This document shows positions 22,099-32,925 of a stretch of DNA of 64,000 bases, in pieces. Under the pieces are notes generated by a model. That model was given only the letters and a program-made list of their open reading frames with translations. It was not told the origin of the DNA and searched no databases. The position numbers were made by a program, and so were the translations under genes. The number at the start of each line of letters is the position of its first letter. The stretch's first letter is position 1. Source of the stretch: Cepaea nemoralis (Eukaryota; Mollusca; Gastropoda; Stylommatophora; Helicidae); contig JACEFZ010012616.1 in NCBI GenBank assembly GCA_014155875.1, positions 105,001-169,000 on the forward strand, in the 5' to 3' direction.

Positions 22099-22178
<80 letters not shown>
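22099..22178. repeat. (TC)n microsatellite in a CTCTCACTCTTACC-rich zone
   Basis: A ~80-bp TC run flanked on both sides (21860-21955 and 22180-22255) by imperfect repeats of TCTCACTCTTACCTG, which suggests the run expanded inside an older CT-rich tandem. Confidence 0.93.
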
Positions 22179-22181
<3 letters not shown>

Positions 22182-22464
22182 TTCGTCACTCCCCACGTGT
22201 TTCTCAAACTCTTACTTGTATCTTTCACTCGTACCTGTATCTCTCACTCTTATGTCCTCAATGGCTGTAAGGTTGTTCCTCGTATGGATACTAGGAACTC
22301 TGGGTCACACACTACTGCACCATATGACTTTACGCCTGTGTTGTTTTAACGCCTACACAAGTAAGATGGCAGCAATAGAGGCATTAGGTAAATGACGAAT
22401 ATGGGCTTCTGCTGATGACACACTGGTATATAGACATGGGAGAGATCATCCAGCAATATCTAGA

Positions 22465-22830
22465 GAATTCCAGGCTGTTGGATACAAAGCGGATGAGAGG
22501 TGCACGGAAACAAGCTCTGTCATCAACCAAGATGACGCTTCTGTACTAGAGTCCATAGAACAACAGCATTGCCAAGTGTTGGGACCAGATGTTACAGCAA
22601 ACGGTAGTGTGATCAATTTAAAGAACACACAGAAGAAATGTCTAGAAAATGTCAGGCTGTTGGATACAAAGCGGATATGAGGTGCGCGGAAACAAGCTAT
22701 GTCATCAACCAAGATTACGTTTCTGTACTAGAGTCCATAGAACAACAGCATTGCCTAGTGTTGGGACCAGATGTTACAGCAAACGGTAGTGTCATCAATG
22801 TAAAGAACACACAGAAGAAACTGACCCTAA
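22465..22830 (+). repeat. 182-bp tandem duplication inside LINE C
   Basis: CAGGCTGTTGGATACAAAGC starts at 22471 and again at 22653; both copies run through GTTGGGACCAGATGTTACAG. The copies differ at scattered sites, so the duplication is not recent. Confidence 0.9.
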
Positions 22831-23942
22831 CATTTGACAGAAGAGTGTTCCTCAAGAATCATGTGCAGGAAGGACCAAGAAAGGTCTCAGTGCTCTGAAA
22901 ATTATGACAGCTGCGGACACAAGCAAAGAACGTTGTACTTAGACACTTTACCAGCATATAATCATGTCGGTGATTGAGTATTGTCTGGGAATGCTCACAC
23001 AATATCATAACCAGCTGGTGAAGATACGAGTACAACGCATACAAAATAAAGCCATACGAGCTAGCCATATTCGGATGTACATGAGACACATCTAATATAT
23101 TAATGCAACATAAACTAGCGGTGCCTTCCATATATGGCTGATACAAGGTTCCTCAGGCTAAGATGTACCTTAGGATTGCAGCAGTAACGAAGCTGCACCT
23201 GTATGACACTTTGAAAGATATAAATGAAGACACGTTGACGAATGGCAGATCTTGGATGGAACAAGCTGAAGACTACATTTAGTCAGGTGTGTGGAGTGAA
23301 CAAGATGGCGACCTGAGAAGAATGTGTTATGGTTTCTCCCTAACAATGAAACGTTGCTTAGAGTTGTAGCTAAACTGGATCGAGGTGTCGAGTATAGGCA
23401 GCCGGTGGTATAAAAGTGTCCGTACACTGCTGACATTAGACAACCCAGACACAGGCCAAGGAATGATAAATCTTGATGGATCTGTGGTAAATGGTACAAA
23501 TCGTTGCAGAGACAAACGGACACGTTAAAACAAGGAGTTTGGAATATGCTAATAACTCATCTAACATGGGAATATGGAAGTTGAGACTGCGATGGCAACC
23601 TTCCGATGAATGGAGGGAAGCACAGCCAGCCATATTGTGCTTGTAACGGACTCATAAAGTGTCCTTCGAAAAGTGAATAAAGACATGTTTCTTTTGGGTT
23701 GGCAAGGCTTTCTAGACAGGCATGCGGGTGTGCAGGACAATAAACAAGCAGATTATGTAGCTGTTGCTATCCCTCTAGGCGGAGAGCTACTTTATGAAAG
23801 AGGCGACGTTGTGAAGCTCTCTGGGATATGGTGGAGCCTGCTGCTGAACAGACGGAGTATACATAGCTGGACAGACTGGCTGGGAAGTCAGTGAGTAGAG
23901 AGCCTGGACAAGACTGACAGCCTGGAGGACAAGCCAGGAGTA

Positions 23943-24098
23943 TTTTGTCAGTCATAAACAGCACGGGACACTTCGATTGATTTTGTCAGTCATAAACAGC
24001 ACGGGACACTTCGATTGATTTTGTCAGTCATAAACAGCACGGGAACACTTCGGTGGATTTTGTCAGTCATAAATAGCATGGAAACACTTCGGTGGCTT
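23943..24098 (+). repeat. 38-bp repeat, four copies, in LINE C 3' region
   Basis: TTTTGTCAGTCATAAACAGC followed by ACGGGACACTTCGATTGA, repeated four times with small changes, immediately before the conserved LINE C terminus. Confidence 0.9.
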
Positions 24099-24572
24099 TT
24101 GAAGAAGGGCACGGAGCATGTGTGGGAACCCCCAAGTGCAGTGGTGTTAATTCTTACATTCAGCACTCAGTGTTCGGTATTCACAAGATCTTCCAAAAAC
24201 TGCTAAACACTGTGTAATAGCAACATTAACTTTTCAAGTAGATCAGAGAAAAGCCTTCAACAGAGACAAAAGAATGACAAACACCAGTTTAATAAAATAA
24301 AATATTTTTATTACAAACTTAGAAATAATGACGCCGTTATTAAATGGGGGAAAGCAGACAAAATAGTAAATGTCAATATTTCTGCGCATTCAACTTCGCG
24401 CATGTGACGTTTTCATCAGCACAACTGTGACTCCTGTATTGCACTCTTGTCATCTGGTAAGGCTTATACAACACAGAACGGGCAGTGAGAAGAACACTGG
24501 AGTCGGTATCCACTCAGTAACCGTAGTAAAGGCCCTCTTTACACGCTTTATGGGTAAAGGGCTTATGGTGCT

Positions 24573-24785
24573 AAACCCATATTTATATAGACCAATTGAC
24601 ACTCTGGGGGTGGTCAATATGACACCGTCTGCCTTCACTTCCCAAGACATAATCTAGTAACAGTTTTAGGCCGGGTAGACCTGGGAGTCCAGGTTAAATT
24701 TGGACATCTGCTAAAGCGGATTGGAACCCTTAACCACCGGGCCGGTGGGTAAGTGCCTAGCCACTGTGCTACCGCTGGTTTCGTT
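24573..24785 (-). mobile_element. SINE3, tRNA-derived
   Basis: On the minus strand: A-box-like GCACAGTGGCTAGGCACTTA, B-box-like GGGTTCCAATCC, then a body with GGACTCCCAGGTCTACCCGG and CCAGAGTGTCAATTGGTCTA and TATAAA near the end. The same body occurs at 40333-40570 and around the mariner at 28142-29110. Confidence 0.75.
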
Positions 24786-25099
24786 CAGCCAGTAGATAGC
24801 AAACTTATGTTGGCACATTATACATCTTTTACAGATCTGTTTGAGAACGCAGCCAATTATGTTGGCAAACGTTGGGTTCAGCATTCTGGTGTTAAGTTAA
24901 ATGTGTGTAGTGTTAGATGATATTTGGCATTCACAGTTGATTGTCACGTCCAGGGAATTGGCACGTTCATCTTAAACCTGCCTGGGCATAGACATTTATT
25001 ACAGTGAAATTATATCGTTTTATATATTTGTTTAATATTTTTCTCGATTACAGGGTATACACACAGATGGCTTGTAGCGTAGCTTGCATTAATAATATC

Positions 25100-25105
<6 letters not shown>

Positions 25106-25146
<41 letters not shown>
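25106..25146. repeat. (CA)n microsatellite
   Basis: About 20 CA units. Confidence 0.95.
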
Positions 25147-25149
<3 letters not shown>

Positions 25150-25150
<1 letters not shown>

Positions 25151-26440
25151 TACACATTTACAATAAGCATTATATGAACGTTGCATTGCAACATGTCTGA
25201 TGTCTGGAGGAATTGTCACCGCCACAGTGGACAGCAAAAGTCAGCCTGGGGCCATATGGAAGCAGATTGCCTTTCCTTGATTTTCACAACAACATAACAT
25301 ACAGTTATCTAGAAAATCACATACACCTGTGATTGATTGCGACGTCCTGTAAACTACATGCAGCTAAATAACAGTGGACAGTCACGTATCTTCTGGTGGC
25401 TCTATTCTTTCGGCATGGGAGAACAGTATCTGGAGTCCTTATTTCTAACACAGGAAACAGGAGACATAATATTCGTGGTCTCTAACTATGACCAGCATTT
25501 GTTTTGTATCGTTTGATCAGTATTCTATTTTTTTTGGTAAAATATTCTCCTTATAACAATATCTGAAATTGTTATAGTTTTCATATACCATCGGTGAAGT
25601 AACTTTATCCAAATGGAGACACAAATTCTACAAAATAAAAAAAAAATGGGGAAATTTACCCGACCTTTTTAGAGATAACATTTATCTAACAATACCACTG
25701 TTCACTTCTTCAAATATGGTTGTCATTTTTAATCGGTTAAGTGGACAGAAGGAATACTGTTTCGAAAATCATAACAAGAATATTAATATTTTTATATAAT
25801 ATGCTTTATAAATGCAATATTTCAACCTTATAATGATATCCATTGTAAATGGCAACATTCAAATACCAACACGTTTACAACTGCACAACGACCTGGAGAT
25901 TGTAAGAGTGCCATGTGTTAACAAATACAGATAACGAGTGGATTCGGATCTGCTAATCACAGAAAGGAAATAAGCAGCAGCGTCGTGTGTAGAATGCCAG
26001 CAGTTTTCTCACAACACATGGTAGACGAGTCTCAAACAATGTGTGCACAAATCAAATGATTATCTGGCACGTGAAACAGGAATACCACCTGTCTCTATGT
26101 ATGGCTTTCTATTTGTTCTTCTATGACACAGTTTAATGTGGCTACCACATTCAGTGTGTAGTCTTATCCATTTATACTCCGTATATGATTCACTCAATGC
26201 TTTTAATTGTGATGTTCTCTTTATACAAATAGAGTAAACGTTAAACAACCCCTTTTTACAAAACCACTCTATTGGGTTTAATGTGCTGGCCCCACATTTG
26301 AGACCACACGGCATTCGATAGGTCATATGGTCAGTTTCACCCTGGCCGCATTTTCCTAGAAAATTGTATGTTAATTAAATAGTCAAGATTACAATTTTCC
26401 AATAGTTTGTTTCTCACGATTAAACCCCAAAAAAAAAAAA
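25150..26440. other. 1.3 kb AT-rich, no gene recognised
   Basis: No conserved frame. ATTTGAGACCACACGGCATTC near 26295 resembles ATCTTGAGACCACTCGGC at 54931, an unidentified short dispersed repeat. Confidence 0.45.
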
Positions 26441-26449
26441 AAGTGTTGG

Positions 26450-27155
26450 TCATTCTATGCCAACACAATCCACGTACGTTATTGGATCATATTCATCAAG
26501 CAAATCACTGGTTATACTCTTTCTATACCAAGCAGATCACCTAAATACCTCGGTTACACTCAATCTATTCCTATAATATCAGCAAAGCATCAAGGTTACA
26601 CCCAATCTATATCTCCCTTGCATCAGCTAATTAGCTCGGTTACACTCTTTCTATACCAAGCAGATCACCCAATTACCTCGGTTACACTCAATCTATTCCT
26701 ATAATATCAGCAAATCATCAAGTTTACACCCAATCTATATCTCCCTTGCATCATCAGCTAATTAGCTCGGTTACACTTTTTCTATACCAAGAAGATCACC
26801 TAAGTATCTCGGTTACACCCAATCGATTCCTATAATATCAGCGAAGTATCAAGGTTACACCAAATCTATATATCCCTTGCATTAGCTAATTAGCTCGGTT
26901 ACACTTTCTATACCAAACAGATCAGCGAATGTCATCGATTAGACCCAGTTTATGCCAAAGAAGTCAACGTGCATTGTTAGGTTTACTTTAGAACACTTGA
27001 CTTACTTAGCTCAGTTACACGCAATCTATATCAGACAGAGCAACCCATTAGGCCGGTTACACCCAATCAACACCATGCAGATCAGTGAATTTTAACGGCT
27101 GCACTAATTTTATACCTAGCAAATCAGCGTATGTTGCCAGGTTACACCCAGTCCT
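26450..27155. repeat. Degenerate tandem repeat, ~43-bp unit in ~128-bp blocks
   Basis: TCGGTTACACTCAATCTATT and CTATACCAAGCAGATCACC modules recur; strong matches at 26551, 26679 and 26810 give a ~128-131-bp higher-order spacing. Decay increases toward 27150. Confidence 0.85.
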
Positions 27156-27526
27156 GTCAGTTTTCTAGAGAAAGTTTACGCTTTACGTGTCAACAACAAC
27201 GAAAAAATATCTCCATAATCAGACTCTTTTCTTTCTCTCTTTCTAACCACTTGTCTATTGCTTGCAAAGATTAAAATGATAGCCCCATAAACAAGTAAGC
27301 ATACACAGAAAAATAATCGTCATAAAATAACACAACTTCAACTCTAGATGCTAGTAAACCAGCACAACAAGAACTGCAACATGACAACAAAGAACGATCG
27401 TCAAAGATTGCTTAACACTGCTGCACACAATCTAATATAGCCACTCAATTCAACGTTACATCCATGTTATGACGTAAAGAAACATGAATTTGATTTCTCC
27501 TTTTGTAGAACTGGGAAGATCTACAC

Positions 27527-27924
27527 TACCGTAAAATCTCCCTGTATAACACGCACCTTATTTACCATTTTTCGCCACCGAAACGTGGGTGAACATTATA
27601 CGCAAGTACTAAATACACGTCGCTGTCGGATATCCTATTCAGTCTGCATTAGAAAATCTGTTATATTTACTCACAGTTTAATAGTGAAAATGACGCTAAA
27701 TTGAATGTGAGGAGTCTTTTCTTATGTGTTAAATGTTATTTTAATATGTATTTCTTAAAATTTTATCTCATCGATGTGAAGCATAAACAGCGGGAGAATT
27801 CCCGTTTATATTTTAAAAGATGACGCGCACTATACTAAATTTTCAATTTCATCAAAATCAATTGGGTTAAATCAAACATGCGTATTATAACCGAGTGCGT
27901 GTTATACGCGAGGTTATTCTGTAT
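27527..27924. mobile_element. Candidate pogo/Tigger-like MITE
   Basis: Left end TACCGTAAAATCTCCCTG then TATAACACGCAC; right end, reverse-complemented, TACAGAATAACCTCGCG then TATAACACGCAC: imperfect inverted repeats of ~30 bp bounded by TA. The interior (~340 bp) is AT-rich and has no transposase. Superfamily is inferred from the ends only. Confidence 0.55.
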
Positions 27925-28141
27925 ATGGAATCCATAAGAATACCAATTTGGCAAATGAAACAGCAAACATGTTGAGCGCTTGTATTTGAGCTCACCAAGA
28001 GTATGACCTTCAAGAATATAACTAATATTCAACGGTTTTAAGGCAAACATGCGAGAAACAAAGTGTCAGATAGTCCGGGCTACTGAAGTAAGATGCAGCA
28101 GTTTGTCGTTCAATATTAATACACGACTATACGAAAAGTCG

Positions 28142-28262
28142 GGACCCGCGGTTGTACAATCGCAACACGCTTGTCTGCCGGCCTGATGGTCAAGTGTTCG
28201 AATCCCACATGGAACCAGGATTTCTTTTTAAAAGACATTGGCTCCCAGATCACTCAACCGAC
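28142..28262 (+). mobile_element. SINE3, head part, split by a mariner
   Basis: tRNA-like head with B box AAGTGTTCGAATCCCACATG, then body ATTGGCTCCCAGATCA. The SINE body resumes at 29017, after the mariner, with TGACTACATCACGCATCGAG matching 40520-40550. Confidence 0.7.
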
Positions 28263-29016
28263 GAGGGCGAGTCAATAAGTAAGTCACACAGTTCAGTGGG
28301 ATGGCAGGTAAATGTAGTTGGTGTTTTCGACAGGTGTCATTAAGTGACAGCGACATCGAACTGTATATTCCCGTTCGTCAGGTGGTGCTAGGTGTATCAT
28401 GCGCATGCGTAGAGCATAAACAAAATGACGACTGTACTTACGGAGTGTACAACCATAGAGCAACATGCTGTTGTGAGTGTTTTTGTGGGTAAAAGGACTG
28501 CCTGCAAAGGACATTCATAAGGAAATGCTTCCTGTTTATGCAGGCAAGTGTTTGTCCTGTAAAGCGGTGCATAGCTGGGTAGAAACATTTTCTCAAGGAG
28601 TATTGCTTCTTCGTGACAATGCCAGACCACATACGGCTTGATTAACTCAGGGGAAAATTAACGAACTAATGTGGGAAATTCTGGAACATCCACCTTACGA
28701 TCCACATTACCACTTAGCCCCTTGCGATTTCCACCTTTTTGTTCCACTGAAAACCCACCTTGGCGGGAGACATTTCGCGAATGACGCCGAAGATGAATGT
28801 GAAGTAAAAACGTGGTTTAGAAAACAGAGCACGAAGTACTATGCAGCCGTTTTTGGAGGACTGATAAAACGATGGGATAAGTGTATCAATGTTGATGGAA
28901 ATTATGTTGAGAAACAAAGGGACAATGTGTGTATAAAAATAAACTGGTTTCAAATTGTTATCATATTTAATTATTTTTCAAAATCCCTTTGTGACTTACT
29001 TATTGACTTCCCCTCG
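28263..29016 (+). mobile_element. Deleted mariner transposon, ~754 bp
   Basis: Terminal inverted repeats of ~30 bp: left CGAGGGCGAGTCAATAAG plus TAAGTCACACAG; the right end reversed is CGAGGGGAAGTCAATAAG plus TAAGTCACAAAG. TA follows the right end. It is nested inside a SINE3. Confidence 0.88.
28425..28960 (+). pseudogene. Mariner transposase, internally deleted
   Basis: N-terminal helix-turn-helix part (TTIEQHAVVSVFVGKRTACK, LPVYAGKCLSCKAVHSWVET) is joined to the C-terminal catalytic part (LLRDNARPHTA, stop, LEHPPYDPHYHLAPCDFHLF). The middle third, with the first catalytic Asp, is deleted. The spacing between the second and third Asp is 36 rather than the usual 34 because of two extra residues. 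A stop follows RPHTA. Inactive. Confidence 0.85.
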
Positions 29017-29115
29017 TAAAATGATGTGCTAAGGAATGATCTGGGAAGTAAAAGCCACATTCAAGATATTGACTACATCACGCATCGAGTGCTGATAGGT
29101 TTTTAACAATGCTAT
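29017..29115 (+). mobile_element. SINE3, tail part after the mariner
   Basis: Continuation of the SINE at 28142; matches the 3' body of the copy at 40333 (TTGATTACATCGCCCATAGA there). Confidence 0.6.
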
Positions 29116-29344
29116 GACCATAGCCCCAATACGCCTCAAGATGCGGAATGGGTCATTTACTTACACTGTTTAATTCAATGGCAGGCAGCGATTTGTCATT
29201 CAGAATTAGTACACTGCCATAGGAAATATAAGTTGTTGGTTTGTGCTAGTTTTATAAGCGACTAGTGATTTTTATAAATCAAAATGGTCGAAAGGTTTAA
29301 TACGCTCGCACTTAAACTTTCTGTGCGTTTACGGCTGTTTATAA

Positions 29345-29435
29345 CATATATTGGCAGTTGGGCTTAAACGTTGACTTCTCGTTCAGAAAGCAATGGCTGA
29401 CTGACTGCTGACTGACTGACTGACTGACTAGCACT
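29345..29435 (+). mobile_element. SINE core fragment with (TGAC)n
   Basis: TTAAACGTTGACTTCTCG and TTCAGAAAGCAATGGCTGAC followed by a short (TGAC)n run. It joins the SINE2 body to the shared SINE core. Confidence 0.55.
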
Positions 29436-29437
29436 TT

Positions 29438-29610
29438 GGTTATCTCTCCATAACACAAATCCTGGGCTGAATTTAGAGACCATGTGTTGCCCATGCAGTG
29501 TGATCCCTCTCTCGGCCTGTTTAGTTTACTCCAAAGGAAAGGTGACACCAATACATCTGGAACAAGACAAGCCGCAGAAGCTGCCAGATCAGCAAAACAA
29601 CGCTCTAACT
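29438..29610 (+). repeat. Repeat R1, left part (interrupted by palindrome)
   Basis: Matches the reverse complement of 54420-54600. Both copies keep a similar reading in one frame (CDPSLGL, GTRQAAEAARSAKQ here; HDPSLGL, RTRQAAEAVGSANQ there), so R1 may descend from coding sequence of an unrecognised element. Confidence 0.6.
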
Positions 29611-29791
29611 TAAATATTGAGCACAACCCACTACTGGCAACGCCGATCGCATTCTGGTATGAACCTAAGGCTTATCCACGTCAATATGGAAGCACTAGAA
29701 GTACTAGTGCTTCCATATTGACGTGGATAGGCCTTAGATTCATACCAGAATGCGATCGGCGTTGCCAGTAGTGGGTTGTGCTCAATATTTA
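29611..29791. repeat. 181-bp palindrome made of two inverted SINE tails
   Basis: Arms 29611-29698 and 29704-29791 (88 bp each, two mismatches) around a 5-nt spacer. Each arm equals the 3' ~88 nt of the SINE at 53063-53275 (GTGCTCAATATTTA end, GGTTCATACCAGAATxCGAT). Flanked by GCTCTAACT at 29602-29610 and 29825-29833. Confidence 0.92.
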
Positions 29792-29824
29792 AATTTCAAA
29801 TCCCGAAACAACCACATAATCAAT

Positions 29825-29945
29825 GCTCTAACTGTCCGCCTGTCGGAGCTCCGATCCTAGACCAGTTACCAACCAAGGCTTAGGGCCTGGTCTGCCCTGC
29901 CATAACATTTAGTCTTTAGGTTGCATTTCCTCACACCAACAACTG
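29825..29945 (+). repeat. Repeat R1, right part
   Basis: GCTCTAACTGTCCGCCTGTC, GATCCTAGACCAGTTACCAA and GGCTTAGGGCCTGGTCTGCC continue R1; at 54340-54430 the equivalent sequence is uninterrupted. Confidence 0.65.
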
Positions 29946-30099
29946 AACGTGAAACTTTCATGAAGATCAACCTGGGTTTGATCGCAGCGTACTGCAAACG
30001 ACATGCAATATTTTAGGATCTTGTGTGATAAATGTCAGGTGGCCATCAACCTTGACCCATCATCTCATAGACGATTTGACTGTCCAACGTCATCTGTCA

Positions 30100-30480
30100 G
30101 CTGTTGGTTTCAAGGCTTATGGTGTGAGATCATCCATTGGATCGTTCCTAAATTCCAAACTTATTTAAACATGTGAAGGTTTCAAGACTTATATTATATA
30201 TTAGATCGAAGCACGGATCGTTCCTAAATTCCAAACTTATTTAACCATTTGAAGGTTTCAAAACCTGTGTTGTGAGGTCGACACGTGGATTGTTCCTAAA
30301 TTCCAAACTTATTTAAACATGTGTAGGTTTCAAGACTTATATTAGAACGACACATGAATCGTTGTTTTTTGTTTTTTAAATACTTCTGAACATAATTTAA
30401 ACATTTGTAAGTTTCAAGATTTGTGTTGTTAGATCGTCAGACTGGCCTTTCCTAACCACCAAACTTATTATGTGTCCCGA
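30100..30480. repeat. Degenerate ~70-75-bp tandem repeat
   Basis: GATCGTTCCTAAATTCCAAA, CTTATTTAAACATGTG and AGGTTTCAAGACTTATATT recur about five times with drift. Confidence 0.8.
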
Positions 30481-31465
30481 TATGCTATCACGGCGGTCGA
30501 ATGTAACAAATGCAATAGCATTTGTATCTAGCCTGTTTTCTCTTTTTCCGCTGTGGGTGTTTTACATAGATAAATATGTCTCGTAATATTTCAAGAAATG
30601 TATCTGTCACACTTCTGAACACAATTGATTTGTAATAATAAATATCGTAGAGCTAAATTTTAAAAATTAATTAATTAATAAATTCAATAATGTCTAGTAC
30701 ACCAAAAAATGCATATTTTATTCAGTAGGAGATATGAGGTGGCAAACAAGAGACAGACAGTTACAACCACACACACAAAGCGAAGGAGAGTGAACGAACG
30801 AAGAAATTAGACGATTAAAAAAACTATCCTAATAAATTTCATAAAAAATATAAGAAGAAGCAAATAGATGGGAGAACAAAAGTGAAACTTTAAGATATTA
30901 AGACTATTATTATAACGTTCTAAGAAAATAAACTACCTTAAATAATTCACAAACATACAAGGAGGAAATGCATTATACAAAACAGCTTAAAGATTACAAA
31001 TCAAGACTATTATTAATATAAACCATGATAATAAATCCTACTAATCAATTCTTTAAAATACAAGAAGGCGGGGAAATACGCTATCGTACATACCTGAAAG
31101 TATAGCAAAAAAGGAATTTTAGAAAATCAACCTTGAAAATAAATAGCCCTGATACATTTTCTAACATTGGGAAATGCATTAAAATGAGATAATTGTGAGT
31201 TTTAAAGAAAAAGACAATGAAACTCTATTTCCCATTTGCTTGCACAAAACAAAATATTTCGCAAGTAAATATAACTACAACGTAAAAACCTTACAACGTA
31301 CGTAATTTTTATTAATCGTAAACTAAATGAAAGAATGCCACCTAACTCTTTCACCATGCTGCTTTACTTTTTGTCGGAGTATTAATTAGTTCCACCTTAA
31401 TTTAAAATAAAGTATTGCAAATTAACTTTCTGAAGAAACGTCTGTGATATTTTAAAAAAAACAAC
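30481..31465. other. 1 kb AT-rich, no gene recognised
   Basis: A-rich imperfect repetition (AAGACTATTATTA, AAATACAAGAAGG) but no clear unit and no coding signal. Confidence 0.5.
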
Positions 31466-31467
31466 AA

Positions 31468-31470
31468 CAA

Positions 31471-31501
<31 letters not shown>

Positions 31502-31545
31502 TCACTCACTCACTCACACACACAATATATATATATATATATATA
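31468..31545. repeat. Compound microsatellite (CA)n(CACT)n(AT)n
   Basis: CA run to ~31497, CACT units to ~31515, then CACACA and an AT run ending near 31545. Confidence 0.95.
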
Positions 31546-31549
31546 CTCG

Positions 31550-32130
31550 TATACATCTTCAGTTTTTGGTAGGAATCAAAGGAATTTTGTTCAGAGGGAT
31601 ATTATCTTCTAATAACCTATGCCTATGTCAACTTTACCAGAGCAAGGTAAACAAGGACATTAATCTTTATCAGTAAAAGAGGAAAATAGTACCCGTTAAA
31701 TTCCTTCCGTATCAGAGACTTCATATTTCATCTCCAGTTTCCTCAGACATTTTTAATTTGAAACCAATAACCGTCCGGAATACAAAGATTTAAGCAAACT
31801 ATAATCAACAATCAAATTACTGCGTGCTTCAGTGCTGTAGTGCATTTTCTTGTCATAGCAACCAAAATTTGTAAAGATGCTGATAAATGTAGTTTAATCG
31901 GAACGTCGAAGTCTACTAATAATATCCCGATAAAGCTGACGTGTTAAACTTAATTCAATTGTTATTTAAAGATAACAATTAAGCATATATCCTTGGGGCT
32001 CCAGGCCTGGACACTGGGCAGTACCAGTGTGAAGCCTTAACTGTCCAAGGCAATATTCGGCGAATCACAAGTATTAGCTCCGCACACTGACATTGTGTTT
32101 TGTGCGTGGGACAGAGTGTAGGGAGTAACA
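31550..32130. other. No gene recognised
   Basis: Unique-looking AT-rich sequence; no SINE or LINE match. Confidence 0.45.
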
Positions 32131-32132
32131 CA

Positions 32133-32134
<2 letters not shown>

Positions 32135-32211
<77 letters not shown>
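32135..32211. repeat. (TA)n microsatellite
   Basis: Pure TA run of ~38 units. Confidence 0.97.
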
Positions 32212-32215
<4 letters not shown>

Positions 32216-32516
32216 CTTCAGTTTTGTGAAGTGAGGTAGCTAGCTATATCCCTTGCTACAAGTCAGACACACTGTATAGTGTTACATCTCAGTTATGTTT
32301 AATAGCGAGACACGCACACGACTTCAAAATTTAAAGTACAGCCTTCCACAGGCGTATTGGCTATGTGATTCAAGCCCCGTACTTTTAGTGACCAATCGTC
32401 ACTATATTTCAATATCATGGTTGCCGACTTTATAAAACAAACGTCCTTGTACCAGCTGACATAATCAGAGTATCCTATTATTCTGGTTAATGCCATTAGT
32501 AAGTTAATTAGTTAGT

Positions 32517-32551
32517 CAATTCCTAAATCAATCAATCAATCAATCAATCAA
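32517..32551 (+). mobile_element. LINE C tail-only insertion
   Basis: GTCAATTCCTAAATCAATC followed by further AATC units reproduces the last ~13 bp of LINE C at 9482-9512 (GTCGATTCCTAAATCAATC). An extreme 5' truncation, or chance. Confidence 0.5.
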
Positions 32552-32784
32552 CAGACAATTCTCACTACTCCTCGAACTATTAGTCTTTAGGTGCTCTGAT
32601 CCTCCGCTCAGTATCTTACTGGTATTTATTGGCATTACCAAAGTATGCTATTTTTCTCATTAATCTCATAAGTTAGTTAATAAGTTATTCAAAGTCCATA
32701 ATTGCTCAGATCCCTTTCTCAATATCTCACTCAGCGTTTAGCGACGGACGACGCCAGTTCTGGGTTGGTTGACAATTCTTCTTT

Positions 32785-32925
32785 GGACTTCCCAAGTCAA
32801 AGTTGAGAAGTCAAAATTTGAGTCCAACTGATCGGTGTAGGGTTATAACCGCTACCTTGGCATCAACACACCGGATGTTTAAGAACAAGGGCTCTTATTC
32901 ATTCGGCTCTCTAGTCCGGTCTTGA
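32785..32925 (-). mobile_element. SINE2, tRNA-derived
   Basis: Minus strand: AGCCGAATGAATAAGAGC (A box), CATCCGGTGTGTTGATGCC, then AGTTGGACTCAAATTTTGAC and TTGACTTGGGA. Related copies: 34000-34135, 45900-46075 (rearranged) and 58500-58610. Confidence 0.75.

Larger units (their letters stand above)
22330..24180 (+). pseudogene. LINE C copy, strongly decayed, RT to RNase H and 3' end
   Basis: Pieces in several frames follow the LINE C order: FNAYTSKMAAIEALGK, ADDTLVYRHGRDHP (catalytic FADD replaced at its first residue), TLTFDRRVFLKNHVQ, TLYQHIIMSVIEYCLGML, then RNase H-region pieces, GFLDRHAGVQDNKQADYVAV (compare GHAGVLGNEQAD at 9155), and TLRWLLKKGTEHVWEPP at the 3' end. Contains two internal tandem duplications listed separately. 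Non-functional. Confidence 0.8.

Noticed and set aside
24370..24657. Possible exon of ~95 codons
   Set aside because: Overlaps a SINE3 on the other strand and has no recognisable family.
28669..29019. Stand-alone 116-residue gene
   Set aside because: It is the C-terminal part of a mariner transposase within TIRs.
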